In this document: piece after piece, positions 8,701 through 15,196 of the stretch
Numbering within the stretch: position 1 is the first letter of the stretch
Layout: each line of letters opens with the position of its first letter
Source: Bacillota bacterium
GTDB taxonomy: Bacteria > Bacillota > Sulfobacillia > Sulfobacillales > JAIMBI01
DNA: 46,096 nt
Assembly (NCBI GenBank): GCA_021820465.1
Contig: JAKADP010000011.1
Coordinates: forward strand, 1-46,096
Direction of reading: 5' to 3'
Notes under the pieces: model-generated
Told to the model about the DNA's origin: nothing
Seen by the model: the letters and a program-made list of their open reading frames with translations, nothing else
Database searches by the model: none
Program-made: the position numbers and the translations under genes

Positions 8701-8960
8701 ACCTCCGGTCGGCTGGGCGCCAGAGCCAGCGCCCCCACGGATGCTGTGCGAAAAAAGCCGTCCGAGACGTTCTGCCAGTGCAGTCCCCCGTCCACGGTTT
8801 TGAACACGCCCCCCGCGCACGCTCCGAAGTAGAAGCACAGCGGGTCGCGGGGATGCCCCGCCACCGCCGTCGCGCGGCCGCCGCGAAACGGGCCTATGAG
8901 CCGCCACTCCAGTGAGGACACCGCCTCCGCCACGGCTTCGCTCCGCCTGCTGGCCATCAT
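5793..8960 (-). CDS. Large Asp-box/BNR (VPS10/sortilin-like) beta-propeller protein
   Basis: A 1055-residue protein of the WD40/YVTN/BNR-repeat 'glycosyl hydrolase' type; no enzymatic activity is established here. About eleven Asp-box motifs of the form S/T-x-D-G-G-x-T/H-W occur through roughly residues 45-640 (TVDGGLHW, SDDGGATW, TRDGGDTW, SFDGGASW, TRDGGATW and others). That suggests one or two large propellers. A beta-rich segment follows (about 700-850), then a helical C-terminus (about 870-1040). The start at 8960 sits behind AGGAGGGATGG; the frame extends to 9209 but that part looks non-coding. No signal peptide or membrane segment is visible from this start, which is unusual for a family often exported. 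It is monocistronic, with its own terminator. Confidence 0.85.
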   Translation of the reverse strand: MMASRRSEAVAEAVSSLEWRLIGPFRGGRATAVAGHPRDPLCFYFGACAGGVFKTVDGGLHWQNVSDGFFRTASVGALALAPSRPEVVYAGMGEACIRENVLHGDGVYRSDDGGATWRHLGLADTRQISRIRVHPDNPDVVYVGAFGHAFGPNPERGVYRSRDGGQHFERVLFVDDQSGVIDLSMDPSRPSVLYAATYEAHRTPYSLEAGGPGSRLYRTRDGGDTWEELTGRPGIPEGVKGRLAVAAAPQAGRVYLSLEMGGSDGGLYRSEDDGEHWQKLTDNPELRQRPWYFSHIFADPVDPDRLYVLNFESWRSQDGGKTFEKMSAGHVDHHDLWIDPQNPRRLINGHDGGAAVSFDGGASWSTILNQPTAQFYHVTTDTRHPFRVYGAQQDNSTLSVPSRTDSAAITASTWHAVGGGESGYIAVAPDDPDIVYAGNYNLLTRYHHKSGDVRNITAWPADVSGAGAKEARYRFQWTSPMFLSPHDPKTLYHAANVVFRSRDEGHSWTVVSPDLTRDDKTKQESSGGPVTKDNTTAEFYCTIFALAESPVTQGVLWAGSDDGLIHLTRDGGATWANVTPRDLPEWALVAIIEPSQTDPATAYVAATCYKSDKLEPLMYRTRDFGATWEAITTGIPADEPTRVVREDPRRPGLLWAGTLRGVYVSPNGGTTWTPLTLNLPVVPVWDIAFRDDAVVLGTHGRGFYVLDDATPLRSALDQEETAPIRLYPSAPIVRPRGGRGDGGRREGPRGVAMVDNEMAAWERTWERDGEPGVRWLDAGANPPAGVPLHYWLAPDAAATAEAPLTLRVLDEAGRVLRTWSSHPAEPKPGAKPERKLAITPGAHRVVWDGRYPDALAMPGAVYRGGGIRGPLAPPGTYRAELTLGAAQVVQPLVLRRDPRVEASDADLTAQWELLCTIRDQVTAVHELVFRIRRTRDAIRFYQELAPEPEPAALTEAAAALWARLEALEGELHQTKALSPKDLLNVPGKLAQRLASLAGAVGTGQARPTRQMREVHTVLTERLAALQAEADSVWAEEAESFRRVVESLHLPVLPKS

Positions 8961-9420
8961 CCATCCCTCCTGAGGTTCGATATGTTCGTCGCCCTGTTTG
9001 GCCGCCTTGGCCCCTGGCCGAGCGCCATCGGAGGGCCATGCCACCACAGCCGCCCGACCTTTAGCCCTTCGCGACCCGCACGCCGCACTCCTGCCTGCGA
9101 GGGCATAAAAGAAGCCTGCCGCGACTCTCCCCACCATTCGCGGTCGCCCCTCTGCGGCAGAGGCGCCCGTCACTCCCGGGCGTGGGGGGACACGGGGCCG
9201 GCCGGGCACACCCAGTGGGTTTCATGGAGCGGAGACAGCCGGCGTGCCCCCTACACAGCATCCTGGCGACGGCGCGACAGCGCTAGGCCCGGGTGCGCAT
9301 GGCGATGGCTGCAAGCGGGGTCGCATTCCATAGCTCCTGGGGAGGCCGTGACGAAATGTGCTATCATCGTTTTGAAGGACCCCTCCGGAGCCTCTCTCGT
9401 ACTAACAGGAATGGTGGCTT
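8961..9420. other. 460-bp divergent intergenic region with three adjacent hairpins
   Basis: No convincing gene. Three short perfect stems lie in a row: 9119-9124/9138-9143 (CCGCGA), 9149-9154/9158-9163 (CCTCTG) and 9164-9169/9177-9182 (CGCCCG). They fall in the probable 5' leader of the BNR gene on the minus strand, where the first stem is followed by CAGGCTTCTTTTA. They match no RNA family I recognise. Near the other end, TGCTATCAT is a candidate promoter for the HEAT gene. Confidence 0.5.
9359..9367 (+). promoter_or_regulatory. Possible extended -10 for the HEAT-GT2-GH16 operon
   Basis: TGCTATCAT at 9359-9367 fits an extended -10 (TG-N-TATCAT), 53 bp upstream of the HEAT-protein start. No good -35 is seen at 16-18 bp. 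Confidence 0.35.
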
Positions 9421-10278
9421 ATGTATCTCACCGCCATGACGATTTCCTTGGCGTCGTCCATCGCAACGGTCGTGGGCATTGCATGTGTTGCGCTGCTGGC
9501 AGCATGGGGACTCTCTCATGTGCGGCCCCGGCGTCGAGTGGCGGGGACCGGCCCCTCCGCCGAAGACCGTCGAGGCCTGTTGATCAAGCAGGTGGAGCGA
9601 AGCACGACCAACCACGCGGCCCTTGCCAGGGCTTGGTTAGCTCTTCAGCTGGGGCCGTCGGACCAGGAGGTCGAGCGCCTCGTGCTGGCGCTCCTAGCCC
9701 TGCCACGCCCCCCCTACCCCTACATCGTGGCCCTGCTGGACAGTGCTTTGGACAAGCCGCGCGCAAGTGATTTCTTTGCGCGACTGGTCCCCGAGCACCA
9801 TCGCCGCCTGAGGCACTTGGGCTTGATGGGGCTGTCGCGGAAACTCTCGGTCGATCCGGCGCTCCGAGGCGTTCTGCTCGAGGAATATCGCTCTGAGGAC
9901 GGAGAGGCCCGCGTCTTGGCCCTGCGGCCGCTGTTGGCCACGTACGCCGGTGACAGCACGCCTCCCGTGTTCCTTCTCCGGCAAATGGCCGCGGACCCGG
10001 ATTGGCGGGTCCGCGCCGCAGCAGCCACGGCCATGGCGCGGTGGGGCACGATGACCGTGGTCACCGTGCTGCGCGGGCTGTTAACTGACAGCGCGTGGCG
10101 AGTCCGCCACTCCGCCGCCCGTGCCCTCACCGCCGTCCCTCACCTCGGGGTCCCGGCCCTCGAGTCTATGAACACCCATCCCGACCCCTATGCCCGCGAC
10201 GTTGCGGCCGATGCGCTCGACCTCCTGCTGGTGGCCGTCACCAAGCGCGCCCAGGGAAGCGGCGGTGTATCCCGATGA
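9421..10278 (+). CDS. Membrane-anchored HEAT-repeat protein
   Basis: A 285-residue protein with one N-terminal membrane segment (about 7-32), a basic stop-transfer stretch (RPRRR) and a helical cytoplasmic domain. The later part has clear HEAT-type repeats, with the recurrent pattern DWRVRAAAATAMARWG, AWRVRHSAARALTAV and PYARDVAADALDLL between about residues 190 and 275. HEAT solenoids are protein-binding scaffolds. The stop codon overlaps the glycosyltransferase start (ATGA), so a partner role for that membrane synthase is likely. No enzymatic motif is seen. It is the first gene of a three-gene operon. Confidence 0.8.
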   Translation: MYLTAMTISLASSIATVVGIACVALLAAWGLSHVRPRRRVAGTGPSAEDRRGLLIKQVERSTTNHAALARAWLALQLGPSDQEVERLVLALLALPRPPYPYIVALLDSALDKPRASDFFARLVPEHHRRLRHLGLMGLSRKLSVDPALRGVLLEEYRSEDGEARVLALRPLLATYAGDSTPPVFLLRQMAADPDWRVRAAAATAMARWGTMTVVTVLRGLLTDSAWRVRHSAARALTAVPHLGVPALESMNTHPDPYARDVAADALDLLLVAVTKRAQGSGGVSR

Positions 10279-11678
10279 CGACATCCGGGCTGGTGGGGAC
10301 CCTCGCCGCCATCGGCGTGAGCTGGATACTTTTCGCCTTGGGGTTTTACTACGCGCTGTGGGTGGCCTCGGCTTGGGCGATGTTCTCTTACGCCCGCCAT
10401 GTCATGCCAATCCCCCTAGGCATCCTGCGTGGCTCTCCCCATGTCCCGCCGGTCTCCTTGATTGTTCCGGCGCACAACGAAGAGGCCACGATCATCGACA
10501 CGGTCGAGTCCCTCTTATCCCTGGATTATCCCGCCTATGAAATCATCGTCGTCAACGACGGCTCGGCAGACGCGACCCTATCCGCGCTGATCGCACGATT
10601 TGCCCTTCAGCCCATCGACCGGCGCGCTGTCGCCACCGCCCTCGCTGTCGCTTCCGTGCGGGGAACCTATGTCAGCACCATCACGGGCGTGCCCGTCGTG
10701 GTGGTGGACACCGCGAACGGGGGAAAGGCCCGGGCTCTGAACGCCGGCATCATGGCCGCTCGCTATCCTCTGGTCTGCACCATCGACGCCGACTCGCTCT
10801 TGGCACCGGATGCCCTCTTGCGCATGGCCAGGGTATACATGGCGGATCCTGCCCGCATCGTGGCCATCGGCGGCTCCGTGCGCGTGGGCAACGGCTGCAC
10901 CATTCGGCATGGCCGCGTCGTGACGGCGCGCCTTCCGCGCAGTCTCGTGCCGGCGGCTCAAGCCGTTGAATACATTAAGACGCTGGCCGGCAGTCGGGTC
11001 GCATGGGCGGCATGGAACGGCGTCCCGGTGGTATCCGGCGCCTTCGGCCTCTTCCGCCGCGACATCCTGATGGCGGTCGGCGGATACCGAACCGACATGC
11101 CCGGCGAAGACATGGCTCTGGTTTTTGCCATTCATGAGTGGTGCCTTCGCGAGGGCAAGCCGTATCGCATCGCCCACTGTCCGGACGCACTCTGCTGGAC
11201 GCAAGCGCCTGCCACCTTGCGGTCGCTGGGCACACAGCGGCGGCGCTGGTCGCGGGGAAGCATCAGCACCTTTTGGCTTTATCGCCACATGTTCGGCCGC
11301 CCGGGCTTTGGATCCGTCGGCGCCGTTCTCATGCCCTCGATGCTTGTGCTCGACCTTCTAGGGCCATACATCATATTCGTTGGCGTGCTTCTTGGGGTGT
11401 ATGCTGTGGTCGCGCTCCATGCGGCGCTACTGTTGGCGATTGTTCTCGGTGTGCTCGTGTCCATCGAAATACTTTTGGGATGGCTCGCACTCCTTCTCGA
11501 CGATTTCGTGTTGTCTGTGTATCCCACATCAGATGTAATTCGTCAGCTTGCCGCCACTATACACATGACCATATGGTATTACGCCCTAACCACCTACTGG
11601 GGAATCGCCGGCCACATCGAGTGGCTTCGCGGGCACAATTCGTGGGGCACCATTGGCCGCGCGTCGTGGAAGGCCTAG
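10275..11678 (+). CDS. Membrane-embedded family 2 glycosyltransferase (processive polysaccharide synthase type)
   Basis: Probable polysaccharide synthase of the PgaC/IcaA/BcsA-like GT2 group, using a UDP-sugar on the cytoplasmic face and extruding polymer. The 467-residue protein has an N-terminal hydrophobic stretch (about 8-38), a GT-A domain and three or four C-terminal membrane segments (about 335-455). Catalytic signatures are present: Asp95 in VVNDGSAD, Asp171/Asp173 in TIDADS, Glu278-Asp279 in MPGEDMAL, and QRRRW at 321-325, the QxxRW motif typical of processive synthases. The start overlaps the HEAT gene by four bases and the GH16 gene begins three bases after the stop. The polymer cannot be told from sequence. 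No PilZ domain is seen. Confidence 0.88.
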   Translation: MTTSGLVGTLAAIGVSWILFALGFYYALWVASAWAMFSYARHVMPIPLGILRGSPHVPPVSLIVPAHNEEATIIDTVESLLSLDYPAYEIIVVNDGSADATLSALIARFALQPIDRRAVATALAVASVRGTYVSTITGVPVVVVDTANGGKARALNAGIMAARYPLVCTIDADSLLAPDALLRMARVYMADPARIVAIGGSVRVGNGCTIRHGRVVTARLPRSLVPAAQAVEYIKTLAGSRVAWAAWNGVPVVSGAFGLFRRDILMAVGGYRTDMPGEDMALVFAIHEWCLREGKPYRIAHCPDALCWTQAPATLRSLGTQRRRWSRGSISTFWLYRHMFGRPGFGSVGAVLMPSMLVLDLLGPYIIFVGVLLGVYAVVALHAALLLAIVLGVLVSIEILLGWLALLLDDFVLSVYPTSDVIRQLAATIHMTIWYYALTTYWGIAGHIEWLRGHNSWGTIGRASWKA

Positions 11679-11681
11679 CCC

Positions 11682-12665
11682 GTGGCACGAAGCCGACGAA
11701 CGCCTGCGGGCCGCGGCGGACCCTCCTCGCTCTCGGAGCGGCTCGGCACCTTCCAGCGCCAAGCCGCTCGGCGGCGCGTCGTCCGCACGGTGGTCATTGT
11801 CACGGCGGCGGTCGCGGCGGTGCTGGGCGGCAACGTGCTCCTGGCATCCCTTCGCCCGCCGCTCCCGGCCCCGACTCCCGTGTGGGCAGGTCCGGTCCCA
11901 CCCGCCGCCAGCATTGCCGCAACACATGACACCCGCCTGGCGGGCTGGCATTTGGTCTGGGACGACGAATTTGACAGCCCGCCCCTCACCTATCGCCTGT
12001 GGTCCGTCAAAAGTTTTTTGTATCCGTATAACTACCAACTTCAGTACTACAGTCGGTCGCACGTGGCCGTGGCGGCTGGGGCCCTGCACCTGACGGTGAC
12101 CAACACTCCTGAAGATGGACGCCCCTACACCTCGGCGTGGGTCAGCACCCAGGGAACCATGGCCTGGCAGTACGGGATGATTGTGATCCGCGCCAAGTTG
12201 CCGGCGGACGCGGGCTTATTTCCTGCGCTGTGGATGCTGCCGGCCGACGCCGGCAAGGTGGTGCTCCCGGAAGTTGACATTATGGAGGCCAAGGGCGGGC
12301 ACGTGCACCGCGTGTTCATGACGCTGCACTGGGCCGGACCAGGGCGCTCACTGCAGAGCACTGGCACGTCCTACGCCGGCCCGAACTTCACCACCGGCTT
12401 TCACACGTTCGCCCTGAAGTGGACTCCCCACCAGCTCACCTGGTATGTCGATGGGGTGGTTCGCTTCCAAACCACCCAGCACGTTCCGCACGTTCCGATG
12501 TACGTCATCATGGACGTCGCCGTCGGGGGAGCTTTTCCGGGCAACCCCCCTCCCACCGACCGATGGCCCGCCGCCATGGTCGTGAAGTACGTGCGCCTCT
12601 ACAAGCCCGGGCCGCCTGCGCCCCCGATTCCGGCATCCGTCCGCCCGCCGGCAGGGGCCCGCTAG
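11682..12665 (+). CDS. Membrane-anchored or secreted GH16-family glycoside hydrolase
   Basis: Family 16 beta-glucanase-type hydrolase or transglycosylase, 327 residues. A basic N-terminus and a hydrophobic segment (about 34-57) act as signal or anchor, so the catalytic domain (about 85-315) faces outside. The GH16 active-site motif ExDxxE is intact as LPEVDIMEAKG, with nucleophile Glu197, helper Asp199 and acid/base Glu202. Flanking WDDEFD and YGMIVIRAKLP blocks are also typical. The GTG start at 11682 follows the glycosyltransferase stop by three bases, so the two are made together. That suggests trimming, release or remodelling of the polymer made by the upstream synthase. The substrate (beta-1,3/1,4-glucan or galactan) is unknown. 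Confidence 0.9.
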   Translation: MARSRRTPAGRGGPSSLSERLGTFQRQAARRRVVRTVVIVTAAVAAVLGGNVLLASLRPPLPAPTPVWAGPVPPAASIAATHDTRLAGWHLVWDDEFDSPPLTYRLWSVKSFLYPYNYQLQYYSRSHVAVAAGALHLTVTNTPEDGRPYTSAWVSTQGTMAWQYGMIVIRAKLPADAGLFPALWMLPADAGKVVLPEVDIMEAKGGHVHRVFMTLHWAGPGRSLQSTGTSYAGPNFTTGFHTFALKWTPHQLTWYVDGVVRFQTTQHVPHVPMYVIMDVAVGGAFPGNPPPTDRWPAAMVVKYVRLYKPGPPAPPIPASVRPPAGAR

Positions 12666-12675
12666 CGCCGGGGGC

Positions 12676-13875
12676 TCAGGACGGCATCACCGACCACGCG
12701 GCGTAATCGTTGACCGCCCACCCCGCGAACGACGCCTGACCGCTCATCTGGCTCACCAGGGACGAGAGCGCGGTGGAAAACTGAACCTGCGTTTGGCCAT
12801 AGAAGCTGGTGGCCGCGCCACTGTCCGTAGTGTCGACGGCCACCACAGCCGGCCGGCCCACATCTGCCCCATCCTGCAGCTCCGCAGCCGCTACGGACTC
12901 GACCCCCGCCACGGTGCTCCGATAGGCCATAATCACGAGCTGCTGGGTGTGCTGGGCCATCCACAAGCCGAGCGACTCCCCCCCACCCGCGGCGGGAATG
13001 CTGTTGAGCCAGAAAGGAATCGCCACAGAAACCGTAAGGCCATGACTGCCCGCGGCGCTGACCGCGGCCTGCACATTAGCCATCCACTGGGACACCACCG
13101 TCGCCTGCGAGCTGGACCAGGCCGGCAACACGTACGGTTCGATGTCCAGGTTGATGCCGGCAAAGGGATGCGAGGGGTTCTGGGTGTTGTAGGCTTCCAC
13201 CCAGCTCACAAAGGCCAGCAGCGGGGCTTGGCCGGCGGACGTACCCCACGTGGGATTGCCGCTGGTCGCCACCACCTTGACCCCGTCACGGGCCGCCGTG
13301 GCGATGAACGCGGCGTAGGAGCTTGCGGCAATGCTCGAATTCACTTGAAGGTAGATGACATTCACGTGGTGGGTGGTGGCGAACGACAACAGCGTCCGCG
13401 GGGCGGACACGATAAGCCCGGTGTACCACTGCCACATCGCCCGAACCGCGGGTTCAGCCACCGTCTGGGGCGCCGGCCCGTGGGACTTGGGCGAGCCCGT
13501 TCCCGAGGCCGTCTTGGAGGACGGGGGCGTGCTGGAGGAAGGAGGCGTGGCCGGCGGCCGCGCAGCCGCTGGCGTCTTGGCCACCGCCTGCTGGATCGCC
13601 TGCGGCGCCGAGCTACCGGCCCGGACCGGACTGGCTGCCGTAGCACGCTGGCTTCCCCGCGTCGCCGAGCTGCCGCCCCGTCCAAAAGCGGCAGAGGCGT
13701 TCAGCGTGGGTGGAGCCGCCAAGTGGTATCCCGCAAGGGCCGTCGTGAGCGTTTGGGCACGTGCCGTGGGCGGATTCACGGAGATGGACAGGGAGGCTAC
13801 CGTAGCCGCGACGAATGACGACACCAGCGCATACAGAGAAGTCCTGGAAACTGCGTGCTGAACACTCCACGCCAC
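12676..13875 (-). CDS. Secreted TIM-barrel glycosidase-like protein (GH18-like)
   Basis: A 399-residue exported protein: signal peptide or N-terminal anchor (about 12-40, ending near ARAQ), a long Ser/Pro/Ala/Thr-rich linker (about 55-140), then a C-terminal domain of about 255 residues. Alternating strands (VNVIYLQVN, VKVVATSGN, GLTVSVAIPFW, LVIMAYRS, AVVAVDT) and the motif GINLDIEPY (Asp244, Glu246) resemble the catalytic DxE strand of GH18-type TIM barrels. A specific family cannot be assigned. The GTG start at 13875 has AAGGGG about ten bases upstream. It converges on the GH16 gene, and its leader holds a c-di-GMP-I riboswitch, so its synthesis is expected to follow the second messenger. 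Confidence 0.78.
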   Translation of the reverse strand: MAWSVQHAVSRTSLYALVSSFVAATVASLSISVNPPTARAQTLTTALAGYHLAAPPTLNASAAFGRGGSSATRGSQRATAASPVRAGSSAPQAIQQAVAKTPAAARPPATPPSSSTPPSSKTASGTGSPKSHGPAPQTVAEPAVRAMWQWYTGLIVSAPRTLLSFATTHHVNVIYLQVNSSIAASSYAAFIATAARDGVKVVATSGNPTWGTSAGQAPLLAFVSWVEAYNTQNPSHPFAGINLDIEPYVLPAWSSSQATVVSQWMANVQAAVSAAGSHGLTVSVAIPFWLNSIPAAGGGESLGLWMAQHTQQLVIMAYRSTVAGVESVAAAELQDGADVGRPAVVAVDTTDSGAATSFYGQTQVQFSTALSSLVSQMSGQASFAGWAVNDYAAWSVMPS

Positions 13876-14251
13876 AATCCGTCGCCCCTTACGATCCCTG
13901 CCGAAGCCGAGATTACGGCAACCCGGCTGCCTTGTTCGCGACTGCGAATTTAGGCCCGTAGCTTTGCGTCACCGCCTTTCGGCGGCTTTGCCTTTGACCG
14001 GGATATTAGATTTGCCTCAACGCTAGCACAGGCCAAGTGGCCACACAACATCTTGCGCCCGTATCGAGCATTTTGCGGAATCGCGCCCGACAGGCTGTGA
14101 CGATAAATCATCGGCGAGCCGCGCCCCCAGCGTGGACGCTCGCGCTGAGGAGGCGGGCTTGCTCGGGTTCGTTGGCGTGCCTTCGTCACTTTCAGGTCGT
14201 CTGGTGGCCACGCCTCTGCGCTATCTAGGCTCCCTGCGATACGATAGGTCT
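13876..14251. other. 376-bp divergent region: riboswitch leader on one side, no clear signal on the other
   Basis: The left 130 bp hold the riboswitch and ribosome site of the minus-strand gene. The right part (about 14004-14251) has no convincing gene. TACGAT at 14240-14245 could be a -10 for the plus-strand gene; if so, its message would be almost leaderless. No -35 is seen. Confidence 0.45.
13915..14003 (-). promoter_or_regulatory. Cyclic di-GMP-I (GEMM) riboswitch
   Basis: Read on the minus strand, this leader has the GEMM-I plan: a closing stem, the block GTCAAAGGCAAAGCC, a P2 hairpin capped by a GAAA tetraloop (GCCGCCGAAAGGCGG), the hallmark junction GACGCAAAGC, a P3 arm containing GGGCCTAAAT opposite AAGGC (the tetraloop receptor), and GGGTTGCC at the 3' side. 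It ends about 40 bases upstream of the GTG of the secreted glycosidase-like gene. The Vc2 aptamer of Vibrio shares the same conserved blocks. No U-rich terminator follows, so control is probably at translation, but the expression platform is not resolved. Confidence 0.9.
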
Positions 14252-15196
14252 ATGCACGACCACCCGACAAGCTCACCGGATGCCGTGAATCTCGAGGGGC
14301 GCCTCATGAGCCCTGCCGACCGTCCCGCCGGCACGGACGCTCCCCCGCGCGCCATTCGCGTGATCCTCGGCCCAGACCCCTGGGGCGGCATCCGACAGCC
14401 CGCGCTCCAGCGCTGGGCTCTCTCGCGCGCTCGACTGGACCTCGTGGTATATCTGGGCCCCCAGGTCATCGTGCCGGAGGTCGCGCTTGGCGATAGGGCG
14501 CTGGACGCCGCCGCCGCGGTCCACCTGGTCCATCGCTGGATCCAGCTGGCTGGCCACCTGGTGCGCGGGGTGTACGTGATTCCGCGCCTGGAGCAGGTGC
14601 GCCTTGCCCATGCCCCGGAGCGGCTGGCGTTAGTGTCCGGGGTGCTGGAGCAGTGGCTGGCGGCCCGAGCCCAATCCCCCGTTCAGGTGGTGCTGGGCTA
14701 TCCGGAGGCCCGCTGGCTGGGCCCCCCGCCGTCCTCCACGTGGGCGTGGCCGCTCGACGCCGCTGCCCCGTCGGATTCCCCGGTGCCTCCGCCGTGGCCA
14801 AGCGCCCACGAGCACCCGCTGGCGATTGTGGTGGGGGCGCGCCCGGAGCACGCCGGGTGGCTGCGCGATTTGGCGAGCCGGGCACCGGCTTGGCGCTGGG
14901 TTCTCGCGGGTGCCCTGCCCGGGCCGCCCTGGCCGCCAGAAGCCACCCCGGTCCCGTGGCCCCTGTGGACCGACGCCCTGGCGCAAGTGCGCGTGGCGGC
15001 TGCCCTGGTGGTGCCGCCCGAGGCCGAGGCCGCCGCCGTCGCCGCCTGGCGAGCGCTGCCCGAGGCGCGGCGCCTGCCTTGCGTTGGAGACAGCGCCGCC
15101 CCCGGCCCGCTGGCCATGACCGCGCGGGACTACGCCCGCGCGCTGGCCTGTGTGACTTGGGACGAGCCTACCTGGCTCGCGGCGGTGCGCCCATGA
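14252..15196 (+). CDS. Unknown protein preceding a glycosyltransferase
   Basis: A 314-residue Ala/Pro/Trp-rich protein that I do not recognise. No signal peptide or membrane segment is seen. Patches such as RAIRVILGPDPWGG near the start, AIVVGARPEHAGWL in the middle and late alternating hydrophobic stretches could be Rossmann-like strands, so a diverged GT-B glycosyltransferase is possible but unproven. The start at 14252 is chosen because upstream codons look non-coding; it lacks a good ribosome site, and 14309 is an alternative. Its stop overlaps the next gene's start (ATGA), so it is co-translated with a GT4-like enzyme and probably works with it. Confidence 0.6.
   Translation: MHDHPTSSPDAVNLEGRLMSPADRPAGTDAPPRAIRVILGPDPWGGIRQPALQRWALSRARLDLVVYLGPQVIVPEVALGDRALDAAAAVHLVHRWIQLAGHLVRGVYVIPRLEQVRLAHAPERLALVSGVLEQWLAARAQSPVQVVLGYPEARWLGPPPSSTWAWPLDAAAPSDSPVPPPWPSAHEHPLAIVVGARPEHAGWLRDLASRAPAWRWVLAGALPGPPWPPEATPVPWPLWTDALAQVRVAAALVVPPEAEAAAVAAWRALPEARRLPCVGDSAAPGPLAMTARDYARALACVTWDEPTWLAAVRP

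Noticed and set aside
8961-9260. T-box or other known riboswitch in the BNR leader
   Set aside because: GGTGG and paired stems are present, but the ACCGCG partner and the other T-box features are missing.
14653-15192. N-terminal extension of the GT4-like glycosyltransferase
   Set aside because: The stretch overlaps the preceding gene in another frame; the enzyme begins at the ATGA overlap at 15193.
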